NCBI RefSeq assembly: GCF_000166275.1
Contig: NZ_CM001023.1
Coordinates: 3,785,001-3,849,000, forward strand
Source of the DNA: Algoriphagus machipongonensis
Lineage (GTDB): Bacteria > Bacteroidota > Bacteroidia > Cytophagales > Cyclobacteriaceae
DNA: 64,000 nt
Direction of reading: 5' to 3'
Part shown: positions 49,221-57,864 of the stretch, in pieces
Layout: the number at the start of each line of letters is the position of its first letter
Position numbering within the stretch: position 1 is the first letter of the stretch
Program-made: the position numbers and the translations under genes
Notes under the pieces: generated by a model
What the model saw: only the letters and a program-made list of their open reading frames with translations
What the model was told of the DNA's origin: nothing
Database searches by the model: none

Positions 49221-50330
49221 TCAACCCAAACCCAGAGTTGATTTACTGAAGGAGAGACTTTTAATCACATTTTCTTCTTCAAAAGCCAGTCGTTGCTCCT
49301 GATTAAGTTCAGAAACGCTCGGTAGGCTTCCAATAAAGGTCTTATCTTTCACTTCCTTAAGCATTTTCGCCAGTTCTGTTGCTGGAAGATTCCCCATCGT
49401 GGCCCAGTATTCCTGACTCAAAACAGGTATTTCTAATGGATCTCTGGTGATCATTTCCAAACTAAAATTGATCTTAGGATTGTATTTTTTGCATAGCGCC
49501 ACTCCTGCTTCAAGGTCCACAATCCCTTTACCCAAGGGTACCTCAGAAAGCAAAAAACCATCCTGATATTCTTTAACTCCCATATCTTTGACATGGGTAG
49601 AAAAAGCCATGGGTGCTAAAGTTTCTATCACTTTATTAGGATCCTCCAAAAGGGCAACATTATTTCCAAAATCCACCGTTACGCCTACCCATTCGCTACC
49701 CAAATTTTGGATGATTTCTGCTAGTTCAGATGCTTTCCAATCCTTATGATTTTCCACTGCGAGCTTTACCTGATGTTTTCGGACAATAGGTTCTGCTAAT
49801 GAAAGAGCAACCAATGAGGCGGCCTTGAAATTTAAAAACTCTTTTTCGGAGTGAAAATTTTCATATCTCCTACCATTCAGGCATACCGTTCTGAGCACAT
49901 CAGCCCCCGCTTCTTTGGCTGCAACAATCTCTTGTTCAAACTTGCCAACATCCTCCGTGGATTTGGGTAATCCTATACTTCCTTCAAGGTACAAATTTGA
50001 TTTTTCTCTGGCCTCTCTTACTTTTTTAGCAAAATCGGAAGCCCAACCATTCACTCCAACCTGAACCCCTCCTGCTCCTATTTCTTTGCAATGGGCAATT
50101 AAATCAAGTGCATTCTGAAAACCAGGATATTTGGAACTGTTGGCTTTAGAATGCCAGCGCGCACCATAGGAATGCACTACTACCCCCATGGGAACACCTT
50201 GAAGGTAATTAGGAATATCAAAAAAGGGGATATTCATTGCCATGGCACCAAGCCCGGCAGTTTTTAAGAATGATCTTCTATCATATCCAGTAGAAGATGC
50301 ATTTTGGGTTGGCGTGTTTTGGGCTTGCAT
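49221..50330 (-). CDS. Tat-exported TIM-barrel sugar isomerase/epimerase-like protein
   Basis: 369 aa from ATG 50330; a longer start at 50381 would overlap the upstream gene. The leader contains YDRRSFLKTAGLGAMAMN, a twin-arginine signal. The domain is an AP-endonuclease-2 TIM barrel: GAGGVQVGVN, LAVENHKDWK, VGVTVDFGNNVALLED and STHVKDMGVKEYQDG provide the usual Glu/Asp/His metal ligands. Related exported barrels act in extracytoplasmic (keto-)sugar conversion. 19 bp downstream of the haem protein gene. Confidence 0.83.
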   Translation of the reverse strand: MQAQNTPTQNASSTGYDRRSFLKTAGLGAMAMNIPFFDIPNYLQGVPMGVVVHSYGARWHSKANSSKYPGFQNALDLIAHCKEIGAGGVQVGVNGWASDFAKKVREAREKSNLYLEGSIGLPKSTEDVGKFEQEIVAAKEAGADVLRTVCLNGRRYENFHSEKEFLNFKAASLVALSLAEPIVRKHQVKLAVENHKDWKASELAEIIQNLGSEWVGVTVDFGNNVALLEDPNKVIETLAPMAFSTHVKDMGVKEYQDGFLLSEVPLGKGIVDLEAGVALCKKYNPKINFSLEMITRDPLEIPVLSQEYWATMGNLPATELAKMLKEVKDKTFIGSLPSVSELNQEQRLAFEEENVIKSLSFSKSTLGLG

Positions 50331-50349
50331 ATTGCATAGGTTAGGTGGG

Positions 50350-52908
50350 TTATTCTGGATCCAAAGCCTCCATATGTTCATTCAGCTCTTCAGGACTCCA
50401 AGGATAAACTCTCCCTTGAGTGGTCAACCTCATTTTTGACACAGTCCTTCCACTGATTGGTGTGGCTTCATTTCCCCATTCATTTCTAATATACGTAAGA
50501 ATTGCAGCAATACTGGCATCATCCATGGTAGAATGAGAAGGCATCACAGGCAAGATATCAGGAGCATCATAAAGCTTCCCATCCACGTTGATGGCACCTT
50601 CAATTCCGTGCAATAAAATCATTGATAATCGTCTTTCGTCACCAAGAACCCATTCTGAATTTGCTAAAGGTGGCCCCATCCTTGGAACTCCCACTCCATC
50701 TGAGCCATGACATCCAGCACAAGTAACCAAAAATTTCTGCCTTCCTTCTGCAAATTGCTTCAATGCTCTATCATCCAACTGACTATTTTGAGCGAGCTCT
50801 TTTGAGGGTGTAAAACCAGGCCAGGAAAACATATTTTTCATTTGCTCAGCTCTACTTTCACCTATTGGTAAATCATTTCTTTTGAACAATGATGGTTCTG
50901 AGGTGAGTGCGATCGGGTCTCTATCTTTAAGCGTACCAGCTTGAATAGCAATACCTGAAATAAGAATTTTTTGCTTCCAGTTGAATTCTTCTCCCGGGGT
51001 GTCTGCTTTAGAGAGTAATTCGGAAACCTCTTTTTTATCTCCATTTTTTACGATAGCAGAGGTTAGAGCTTCGAGGAAGATCTCCTTCATCGGGTCTCTT
51101 TCTTGCCAGTTAGGCGCCTCCCATAGCGTACTTAAAAATTGAAACTCTCTCCCATTCAAACTACTCATCATTGCATCCCTTATCAATGCATCCGAACCGA
51201 ATTTATCTAGAAGGTTTTTGAGAACAACATTCTGTTCCTGTGGCGTCAAAACATAGCTACTCAGCGCTATTTGCAAGGCCTCCTTAACAGAAGCATCAAT
51301 ACTCCAGTTTGCCACATATTTACTCAAGCTGTTTCTTACCTGGTTTGAATCATCTGCAAAACCTTCTAAAAGCCGAAGAGAACTATTTCTGATCAGAATG
51401 GAAGAATCATTCAAAAGACTATATAAAAGTTCAGCATCAATTAAACCCAGTCCCTCTAAGGTCCATAAGGCATGAAGTTTTGCTAGCTCATCCCCTTGTG
51501 GGTCTATCAAAAGTTGAGTCAATAATATTTGAATAGAAGCATCTTCCTTCTCTACTAAAAGTCGTTGTGCTGTTTCTCTATACCAAGCATTTTCACTTGA
51601 GAGATACCCTATCAATTCTTCATTGCTAGCCTCAGAAAGTTTTGGGGTTTTCGAAGGGTCAAAATCTTCAGGGACAACTTTCCAGATTCGTCCCAAATGA
51701 ACAGGTAAAATCAATCCTCTGCCTATTGTTTGCTCCCTTAGATAGGGGGTCAAATATTCACCATGCTGAATCAGACCTCGGTACATATCTGCAATGTATA
51801 AAGCACCATCAGGCCCATTGCTTAAATGAACAGGGCGGAACCTTTCATCTGTTGAAGCCAGGAATTCTTTTCCCGGATGCGGATCATGTCCTTCTAAAAT
51901 ATTGGCACTTTCCGAAACCACATTCCTTTTCACCAAATTTCCGGCAGGCTCTGCTACGAAAGCATTTCCATAAAATTCATTGGGAAAAGCATCACCACGA
52001 TAAATCAAAGGAGCACAAGCAGCAGTAAATTCTACTAGCCGAGACTCTTCATTAAGTACACCCGGAATGTATCCTCTATTTACCGCTGGAGTAGCTCGGA
52101 TCGGATAGACCGTTCTTTCTGCAGCTACACCATAGTCTAGACCTATGGATGGTTTGTGATTCGGATTTCGAGAAAGGTAATTAGGTGGAACTAAATCTGC
52201 ATGAAGCTGAGACCAGTTGTAATTGTAATATAGTCTTCCTTCATCATCGTTGCTTATTCCCCATTGTCCTCTAAACTCAGTACTGTCTCGGATCCATTCT
52301 TCATTTTGATATTTGTACCGAATTCTGGATTTGGCATTGTAGTACCAGTTATCCAAATTTCTTAGCAATCCGTTATCAGAGTGTTCTGGGTTACCTGAAG
52401 CAGCATAAGTAGAATCCAATAAAACCTTTGTATCTGCTTTGAGGTCTCCGTCTAAGTCTTGTGTTATCCAAAGCGATGAATTCTCTGAAACTAATACTCC
52501 ATCCTTAAAAAATGCCATGGCTCTTGGCATGATTAAATTGTCAAGATAGATAGTACTTTTATCCATCTCTCCATCTCCATTTTCATCTTCTAAAATTGAG
52601 ATTCTTCCGATTGGCAACTCCTCTTCAGAGCCCAAGGTATCGGTCATGAAGCCACGCATTTCTACTACCCACAGCCTCGCATCCTCATCAAACAAAAAGT
52701 AAACGGGATCCTGAACCATCGGTTCTTTTGCTACTAACTGTAGTTTGAAACCAGGCTCGATCTGGAAAGATTCGTATTCCTCCTCTGCACTTTGAGCGGG
52801 TGATGGATTAGCTTCATCCTCCGAACTGGAAGTACCACAGGATGAAAATATTATACAACTAATAATCAGGGATAAAAGAGGACTAATAAGCCTCATTGAA
52901 AGCGGCAT
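50350..52908 (-). CDS. PVC-type haem-binding CxxCH lipoprotein (membrane-bound dehydrogenase-like)
   Basis: 852 aa with a lipoprotein leader (Cys24 in IISCIIFSSC; an alternative ATG lies four codons in). The N-terminal part is a PQQ/sorbosone-dehydrogenase-like propeller (PGFKLQLVAKEPMVQDPVYFLFDEDARLWVVEM ... DMYRGLIQHG), the middle is helical HEAT-like (~440-640), and the C-terminus is a cytochrome c domain with CAGCH (C730, C733, H734) and a likely axial Met near 789 (PVMPSH). Such fusions, abundant in Planctomycetes and some Bacteroidota, are thought to oxidise sugars or alcohols and pass electrons on. First gene of a three-gene operon. Confidence 0.87.
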   Translation of the reverse strand: MPLSMRLISPLLSLIISCIIFSSCGTSSSEDEANPSPAQSAEEEYESFQIEPGFKLQLVAKEPMVQDPVYFLFDEDARLWVVEMRGFMTDTLGSEEELPIGRISILEDENGDGEMDKSTIYLDNLIMPRAMAFFKDGVLVSENSSLWITQDLDGDLKADTKVLLDSTYAASGNPEHSDNGLLRNLDNWYYNAKSRIRYKYQNEEWIRDSTEFRGQWGISNDDEGRLYYNYNWSQLHADLVPPNYLSRNPNHKPSIGLDYGVAAERTVYPIRATPAVNRGYIPGVLNEESRLVEFTAACAPLIYRGDAFPNEFYGNAFVAEPAGNLVKRNVVSESANILEGHDPHPGKEFLASTDERFRPVHLSNGPDGALYIADMYRGLIQHGEYLTPYLREQTIGRGLILPVHLGRIWKVVPEDFDPSKTPKLSEASNEELIGYLSSENAWYRETAQRLLVEKEDASIQILLTQLLIDPQGDELAKLHALWTLEGLGLIDAELLYSLLNDSSILIRNSSLRLLEGFADDSNQVRNSLSKYVANWSIDASVKEALQIALSSYVLTPQEQNVVLKNLLDKFGSDALIRDAMMSSLNGREFQFLSTLWEAPNWQERDPMKEIFLEALTSAIVKNGDKKEVSELLSKADTPGEEFNWKQKILISGIAIQAGTLKDRDPIALTSEPSLFKRNDLPIGESRAEQMKNMFSWPGFTPSKELAQNSQLDDRALKQFAEGRQKFLVTCAGCHGSDGVGVPRMGPPLANSEWVLGDERRLSMILLHGIEGAINVDGKLYDAPDILPVMPSHSTMDDASIAAILTYIRNEWGNEATPISGRTVSKMRLTTQGRVYPWSPEELNEHMEALDPE

Positions 52909-52928
52909 TTTTGGGGATTGAAATTGAT
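52906..52928. repeat. Leader repeat copy 1 (start of haem protein gene)
   Basis: On the minus strand a 23-nt block ending in the ATG start: ATCAATTTCAATC-CCCAAAAATG. It recurs at 54628-54650 with one mismatch, again ending in an ATG that opens a lipoprotein leader. Confidence 0.55.
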
Positions 52929-53246
52929 TTACTTTTAGAATTATCTATTGAATTAAAACAGAAATATAGGCTTAAAGTTTGATTTTTTTTAAGGGAGTTC
53001 AAGCCTGTTTTATAGCAGTGGTTAAAATTGATTCTGTGGAAACACAAAAAAATAGAGTTTTTCTACCGGCACCTGTAAAATATATTTTATGAATTCCTCT
53101 TGAAAAAAGCATATCAATTATTTGAAACACAAAAAATGTTGTAATTTTTTACATAATTAATAAAAAAATTGAGTGAAAATTTCGAACTCATCCTGATGTA
53201 ATCATGTTGCTAGTGTTTAAATTTTGACAGATATAAATAAAGTCAA
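52909..53246. other. Divergent intergenic region
   Basis: About 340 bp between the haem-protein operon and the Bcr/CflA gene. It is AT-rich, with a 14-nt AT palindrome (TAAAATATATTTTA, 53076-53089). It must hold both promoters; no coding frame seen. Confidence 0.45.
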
Positions 53247-54482
53247 TTGGGTCAAAAAGTTACAAATAAGGAATATTTTAAAATTGTCTTGGTATTGGGT
53301 GCTCTTTGTACCATAAGTCCCTTTTCCATAGACATGTATCTACCGGCTTTTCCTGCCATGTCAAAGGATCTTGGTACTTCTATTGCCAACATTCAACTTT
53401 CTTTGACTGCATATTTAGTAGGGATTGCAATTGGTCAGCTTTTTTATGGTCCATTATTAGATAAGTTCGGCAGGAAGAAGCCTTTGTATGTAGGGTTGGG
53501 AATTTATGTTATTGCCTCTATCGGATGCGCTTTCACCGATTCTGTCAATACGCTTATTATCATGCGATTCCTTCAGGCAGTGGGAGGATGTGCCGGAATG
53601 GTGGCTGCCCAAGCCATGGTTAGAGACATTTTCCCGATAACTAAAACCGCTCAGGTTTTAGCCTTGCTTACTTTAGTAATAGCTGTTTCACCAATGATCG
53701 CCCCGACTTTGGGAGGTTTCTTGACAGCATATTATGAGTGGCATTGGGTGTTTATCGTGTTAGCATTACTTACCATTATTATATGGATGGCAGTGATATG
53801 GGTTTTACCAGATGGTGCAAATCCCGACAAGATGGTTTCCCTAAGACCAAAGCAAGTCTGGAAGAATTATATCCTCGTCATGCAAAACCGTCAATTTTTG
53901 GTTTATATGCTTGCTGGCGGACTGGCTGGAGCAGCTCCCTTTGCTTACATCGCCGGTTCTGCGGATGTGTTTATGAATATCTATGGTTTAAGTGAAACTC
54001 AATACGGTTGGATTTTCGCAGTACTTGCCTTTGCGATGATTGGTTCTACTCAACTTAATCACTTGCTTTTACGAAGATTTTCATCCCAGCAGATCATCAA
54101 CTTTTCACTTCATTACCAGGTCGCCGTTGGTCTTGCCTTAGTCTTTGGAATTTATTTCCAATGGCTAGATGTGGGTTCTCTTCTGGTTTTGATGTTTATT
54201 TTCCTGACAGCTCATGGTCTAAATGGTCCAAATACAGCGGCACTATCAATGGCTCCCTTTTCTAGAAATGCAGGTAGTGCATCTGCCATTTTAGGAAGTA
54301 TACGAATGGCTTTTGGCGGTCTCGCTTCTGCGGGTGTCAGCTTTTTCCATGATGGCACCTCATTACCCATGGTTTCCGGAATGGCAGCATGCGCTTTGGC
54401 AGGATTCATTGTCTTGAAGATGGATCAAAACATCACCGGAACGATCAGTAAAATTTATAAAAAAGAAGCCGTCGCAAGTTAA
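53247..54482 (+). CDS. Bcr/CflA-family MFS drug exporter
   Basis: 411 aa, 12 membrane helices. TTG start at 53247; no in-frame ATG precedes TM1. Family blocks: SPFSIDMYLPAFPAM (Bcr/CflA TM1), QLFYGPLLDKFGRKKPLYVG (MFS loop 2-3 motif A) and MRFLQAVGGCAGMVAAQAMVRDIF. It exports small toxic compounds by H+ antiport. Its final codons form one arm of a hairpin (54462-54499). Confidence 0.88.
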   Translation: MGQKVTNKEYFKIVLVLGALCTISPFSIDMYLPAFPAMSKDLGTSIANIQLSLTAYLVGIAIGQLFYGPLLDKFGRKKPLYVGLGIYVIASIGCAFTDSVNTLIIMRFLQAVGGCAGMVAAQAMVRDIFPITKTAQVLALLTLVIAVSPMIAPTLGGFLTAYYEWHWVFIVLALLTIIIWMAVIWVLPDGANPDKMVSLRPKQVWKNYILVMQNRQFLVYMLAGGLAGAAPFAYIAGSADVFMNIYGLSETQYGWIFAVLAFAMIGSTQLNHLLLRRFSSQQIINFSLHYQVAVGLALVFGIYFQWLDVGSLLVLMFIFLTAHGLNGPNTAALSMAPFSRNAGSASAILGSIRMAFGGLASAGVSFFHDGTSLPMVSGMAACALAGFIVLKMDQNITGTISKIYKKEAVAS

Positions 54483-54499
54483 ATTGAGACGGCTTCTTT
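54462..54499 (-). terminator. Terminator overlapping the Bcr/CflA stop codon
   Basis: A perfect 12-bp stem, AAAGAAGCCGTC (54462-54473) / GACGGCTTCTTT (54488-54499), with a 14-nt loop that contains the Bcr/CflA stop codon. The T-run is on the minus strand (CTTCTTTTTTATAAA), so it matches a minus-strand gene, namely the decayed lipoprotein gene ending at 54501. Confidence 0.75.
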
Positions 54500-54500
54500 G

Positions 54501-54630
54501 CTATTTCTTCATCAAAGCCTCCAGAAGTTCCGGGTAAATACTACTAAACTCAGTGGAACCTCTTTTTCAGTTGGCAACAGGATAAAAGCAGAAGACAGAG
54601 GCTAAAAATGTATAGGTTTTGAATTTTCAT
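54501..54630 (-). pseudogene. Decayed or frameshifted small lipoprotein gene
   Basis: On the minus strand ATG 54630 opens a textbook lipoprotein leader, MKIQNLYIFSLCLLLLSCC, then stops at 54550 after 26 codons. In another frame the same DNA continues as STEFSSIYPELLEALMKK to a TAG at 54501, just before the terminator. Removing one A from the five-A run (54563-54567) joins both into a ~42-aa product. It is most likely the two ends of a larger lipoprotein gene after internal deletion, or a tiny lipoprotein with a one-base lesion. A terminator and a start leader shared with the haem protein gene are both kept. Confidence 0.5.
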
Positions 54631-54650
54631 TTTTGGGAATTGAAATTGAT
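54628..54650. repeat. Leader repeat copy 2 (start of decayed lipoprotein gene)
   Basis: Same 23-nt block as at 52906-52928 with one difference (CAATTCCC for CAATCCCC on the minus strand), ending in the ATG of the decayed lipoprotein gene. The remaining DNA from 54651 to 54797 holds no other feature beyond the helicase promoter. Confidence 0.55.
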
Positions 54651-54797
54651 AATTCAAATGTAAATTTTCTCCTTCTGGCTTAGAGGGGTTGATTTGTACC
54701 TTAAATGGCATCAGCTTGTTAATCAACTACCCTTATCAATCCCCAATTTCCCTCTTCAATTGAGATAACATCCTTAACTTTGGCAAAATTGATGATT

Positions 54798-55931
54798 ATG
54801 AATTTTTCTGACCTTGGTTTGAACAAGCAGTTGCTAACTGCCATTGAAAAAGCCAAATATACTAAGCCCTACCCTATCCAAATTGAAGCCATTCCTGCAT
54901 TTTTGAATCGCAAAGATATTTTGGGAATAGCCCCAACAGGTTCGGGTAAAACCGCTTCCTATATTCTACCCATCCTTCAGTTATTGCAAGGCAAAAAAGA
55001 ACATAGGAGCAGAAATATTCCAGTTTTGGTTTTAGTACCCACGAGAGAGTTGGCAGCGCAGGTAGCACAGGTAGCAGATAACTTTTCCCGGTTCTTGGAA
55101 AGAAGAATCAAAACACTTGCTGTATTCGGTGGAGTTTCCATCAATCCGCAAATGATGAAATTGAATGGAACAGATATTTTGGTTGCTACTCCAGGAAGAC
55201 TATTAGACCTACTGTCTAAAAACGCGCTCTCCATTTCAGATGTTGAGATTTTGGTTTTGGATGAGATGGATAAAGTCCTAAACATGGGCTTTCGGGAAGA
55301 AGTAGATCAAATTCTTGCAGATATTCCCAAAAACCGTCAGACGATCCTTTTTTCCGCGACCCAAGACGAAACCTTAGAAGAGGTTATTTCATCCCTCCTT
55401 AAAGATCCCAAAAGAATTTCTGTAAAAGCTGCTGAGGTGGATATGAATCTTATCAACCAATATGCTTACCGAATCAGTGCAGAGAAAAAAGGGCCCTTGC
55501 TCCGACATATTATTAACTCGGGGGATTGGAGCCAAATCTTGGTTTTCACTTCTTCAATTCGAACTGCCAATAACCTTGTTCAAAAGCTGGTGAAGAATGG
55601 AATTGATGCGTTGGCTTTCCATGGAGATAAAAGCCAAGGAGCAAGAACAGAAGCTTTAGCAAGGTTTAAATCAGGTAAAACCCGGGTACTAGTAGCTACT
55701 GACCTAGCTGGAAGAGGAATTGACATTCAGTTTTTACCTTTAGTAATCAACTTTGAATTACCTCGATCCCCAAAGGATTATGTTCACCGTGTGGGAAGAA
55801 CAGGGAGAGCAGGAGCTACGGGAGAGGCAATTTCCTTGATTACAGAAGAAGATTTACATCATTTTAAGATCATTCAAAAGAAAATGAAAAAGCATGTGCA
55901 ACTCAGAAGCACCGATGATCTTGACCTTTAA
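54798..55931 (+). CDS. DEAD-box RNA helicase with variant motif II (DEMD)
   Basis: 377 aa from ATG 54798, which gives the standard MNFSDLGLNKQLL Q-motif start; TTG 54780 and ATG 54792 are alternatives. Motif I APTGSGKT (45-52), Ia PTRELAAQ, Ib TPGRLLD, II D155-E-M-D158, III SAT, IV VFTSS, V ATDLAGRGID and VI HRVGRTGRAG are present. The third position of motif II is Met instead of Ala. There is no C-terminal extension. It unwinds or remodels RNA (RhlE-like core). A sulfatase gene follows after 28 bp. Confidence 0.9.
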   Translation: MNFSDLGLNKQLLTAIEKAKYTKPYPIQIEAIPAFLNRKDILGIAPTGSGKTASYILPILQLLQGKKEHRSRNIPVLVLVPTRELAAQVAQVADNFSRFLERRIKTLAVFGGVSINPQMMKLNGTDILVATPGRLLDLLSKNALSISDVEILVLDEMDKVLNMGFREEVDQILADIPKNRQTILFSATQDETLEEVISSLLKDPKRISVKAAEVDMNLINQYAYRISAEKKGPLLRHIINSGDWSQILVFTSSIRTANNLVQKLVKNGIDALAFHGDKSQGARTEALARFKSGKTRVLVATDLAGRGIDIQFLPLVINFELPRSPKDYVHRVGRTGRAGATGEAISLITEEDLHHFKIIQKKMKKHVQLRSTDDLDL

Positions 55932-55959
55932 GGAGAAAAATAATTTTTAACCAAGACTA

Positions 55960-57729
55960 ATGGATATGAAATCACTAAAAAAGCACCTTTCTTTTTTAAC
56001 CATTCTTTTATTAGTCTTTTGTGCCTCAAAATTCACATTTGCTCAAAAACCACCTAATATCATCCTTATTATCACCGATGATCAAGGGTATGGGGATTTT
56101 GGCTTTACAGGAAACAAACATGTTTCCACCCCAACGATAGATCAGTTGGCAGAGAACAGCTTTGAGTTCACTAACTTTTATGTGTCTCCAGTTTGTGCAC
56201 CTACTCGTGCCAGTCTGATGACGGGAAGATATTCTCTTCGCACAGGCATACGAGATACTTATAATGGCGGGGCAATGATGTCCCCCGATGAAATCACGAT
56301 AGCTGAATTACTTCAAAAATCCGATTACACCTCCGGAATTTTTGGCAAATGGCATTTGGGAGATAATTATCCTATGCGGCCCAGTGATCAAGGTTTTGAC
56401 GAATCTTTAATTCACTTATCAGGCGGAATGGGACAAGTCGGTGACTTCACTACCTATTTTCAAAAGGATCGAAGTTATTTCGACCCAGTACTTTGGCATA
56501 ATAACCGCCAAGAGTCCTATCAGGGCTATTGTTCTGATATTTTTGCAAGTGCCGCGATTGAGTTCATAGAAAAAAATAAAGATCAACCATTTTTCACCTA
56601 CTTATCATTTAACGCCCCACATACTCCACTTCAGGTTCCTGAGGAGTATTATCAAAAGTATAAAAACATCGACACTAGCACTGGTTATGAATCAGATGAA
56701 AGACCATTTTATCCTATGTCTGATTCTCAAAAAGAAGAGGCAAGGAAAGTATATGCCATGGTGGAAAATATCGATGATAACCTGAAAAACCTCTTTGCAA
56801 AATTAAAAGAACTGGAAATAGAGGATGAAACTATCATCATTTTCCTCACTGATAATGGGCCGCAGCAGCAGCGGTACTTGGCAGGCCTTAGGGGTCTTAA
56901 AGGGAATGTATATCAGGGAGGAATTAGAACGCCTTTATTAATTCATATCCCGGAAAAACTCTCAGAGAACCGAAAAATAAATACCCTCTCTGCTCATATA
57001 GATATCCTTCCAACCATTGCCGATTTAGTAGGGATACAACTTCCTTTGGACAGGAAAATCGATGGAAAAAGCCTTTTACCTCTATTAATAGGTGAAGTCG
57101 ATTCATTTGAAAACAGAAGCCTTTTTTCTTATTGGAACAGGAAATTCCCGGAGAAATACAGCAATATTTCTATTCAAAATTCAGAATGGAAGCTTGTTGG
57201 GAAAACAGATTATGATGCCTCAATTGAAGATTTTCAATTATATAATTTAAAGGAAGATCCTTACGAACAATCAAATTTGATTACCTCCAAAATCTCAAAA
57301 GGCCTGGAGCTTAAAAATGAGTTGGACCAGCTTTACTTAGAATTAATTTCAGAAGAAAATCTAATTAATCCACCCAAAATTCATGTGGGAAATGAAGCTG
57401 AAAATCCAATTTTTCTCAACCGTAACGATGCTTCGGGACAAAGAGGGATTTGGGCACAGGAAGAGGTGTATGGTTTCTGGGATGTGAAACTTGAACCTGG
57501 AACATACGACTTCAAATTCAAATTTATAAAGCCTGTTCCTTCCAATGGTAAAATGTTTTTAGAAACCGGTGCGATTGTAAATCAGCTTCAATTAAAATCT
57601 GAACAAGATTTAGATATTATAGAAATGAGGGGAGTTGAGCTACCTAAAATGGAAACAGAATTAATCCCCTTCTATCAAGTTAACGGGAAACAGATTTTTC
57701 CATTTTGGGTAGAAATTTTAAAAAAATAG
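55960..57729 (+). CDS. Exported FGly sulfatase (arylsulfatase type)
   Basis: 589 aa with a signal peptide (FLTILLLVFCASKFTFAQ). Metal-binding ITDDQGYGDFG, formylglycine motif C79-A-P-T-R, GKWHLGDNYP and FLTDNGPQQQR. A C-terminal beta domain (~480-589, YGFWDVKLEPGTYDFKFKFIKP) resembles those of arylsulfatase-like enzymes. It is probably periplasmic and needs a formylglycine-generating maturase encoded elsewhere. The 28-bp gap from the helicase gene suggests read-through, although the functions are unrelated. Confidence 0.9.
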   Translation: MDMKSLKKHLSFLTILLLVFCASKFTFAQKPPNIILIITDDQGYGDFGFTGNKHVSTPTIDQLAENSFEFTNFYVSPVCAPTRASLMTGRYSLRTGIRDTYNGGAMMSPDEITIAELLQKSDYTSGIFGKWHLGDNYPMRPSDQGFDESLIHLSGGMGQVGDFTTYFQKDRSYFDPVLWHNNRQESYQGYCSDIFASAAIEFIEKNKDQPFFTYLSFNAPHTPLQVPEEYYQKYKNIDTSTGYESDERPFYPMSDSQKEEARKVYAMVENIDDNLKNLFAKLKELEIEDETIIIFLTDNGPQQQRYLAGLRGLKGNVYQGGIRTPLLIHIPEKLSENRKINTLSAHIDILPTIADLVGIQLPLDRKIDGKSLLPLLIGEVDSFENRSLFSYWNRKFPEKYSNISIQNSEWKLVGKTDYDASIEDFQLYNLKEDPYEQSNLITSKISKGLELKNELDQLYLELISEENLINPPKIHVGNEAENPIFLNRNDASGQRGIWAQEEVYGFWDVKLEPGTYDFKFKFIKPVPSNGKMFLETGAIVNQLQLKSEQDLDIIEMRGVELPKMETELIPFYQVNGKQIFPFWVEILKK

Positions 57730-57864
57730 CACTTTTTAGCTCGTTTTAAATTGACGAATAGCTCTCCCTATTATCAAAAAAACCACCTCTCTTTATAATT
57801 CATATTCATTAGATACATTTTTTGGCTTATCTTTTTAGCTACAAAATTCTAAACCATCCAATTC

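Noticed and set aside
53076..53089. 14-nt AT palindrome upstream of the Bcr/CflA gene
   Set aside because: Composed only of A and T in an AT-rich region, so expected by chance; kept only as a note in the intergenic entry.
48386..57729. A defence island or mobile element around the Bcr/CflA, helicase and relic genes
   Set aside because: No nuclease, integrase, transposase, toxin-antitoxin pair or terminal repeats are present; the helicase is a standard RNA helicase.
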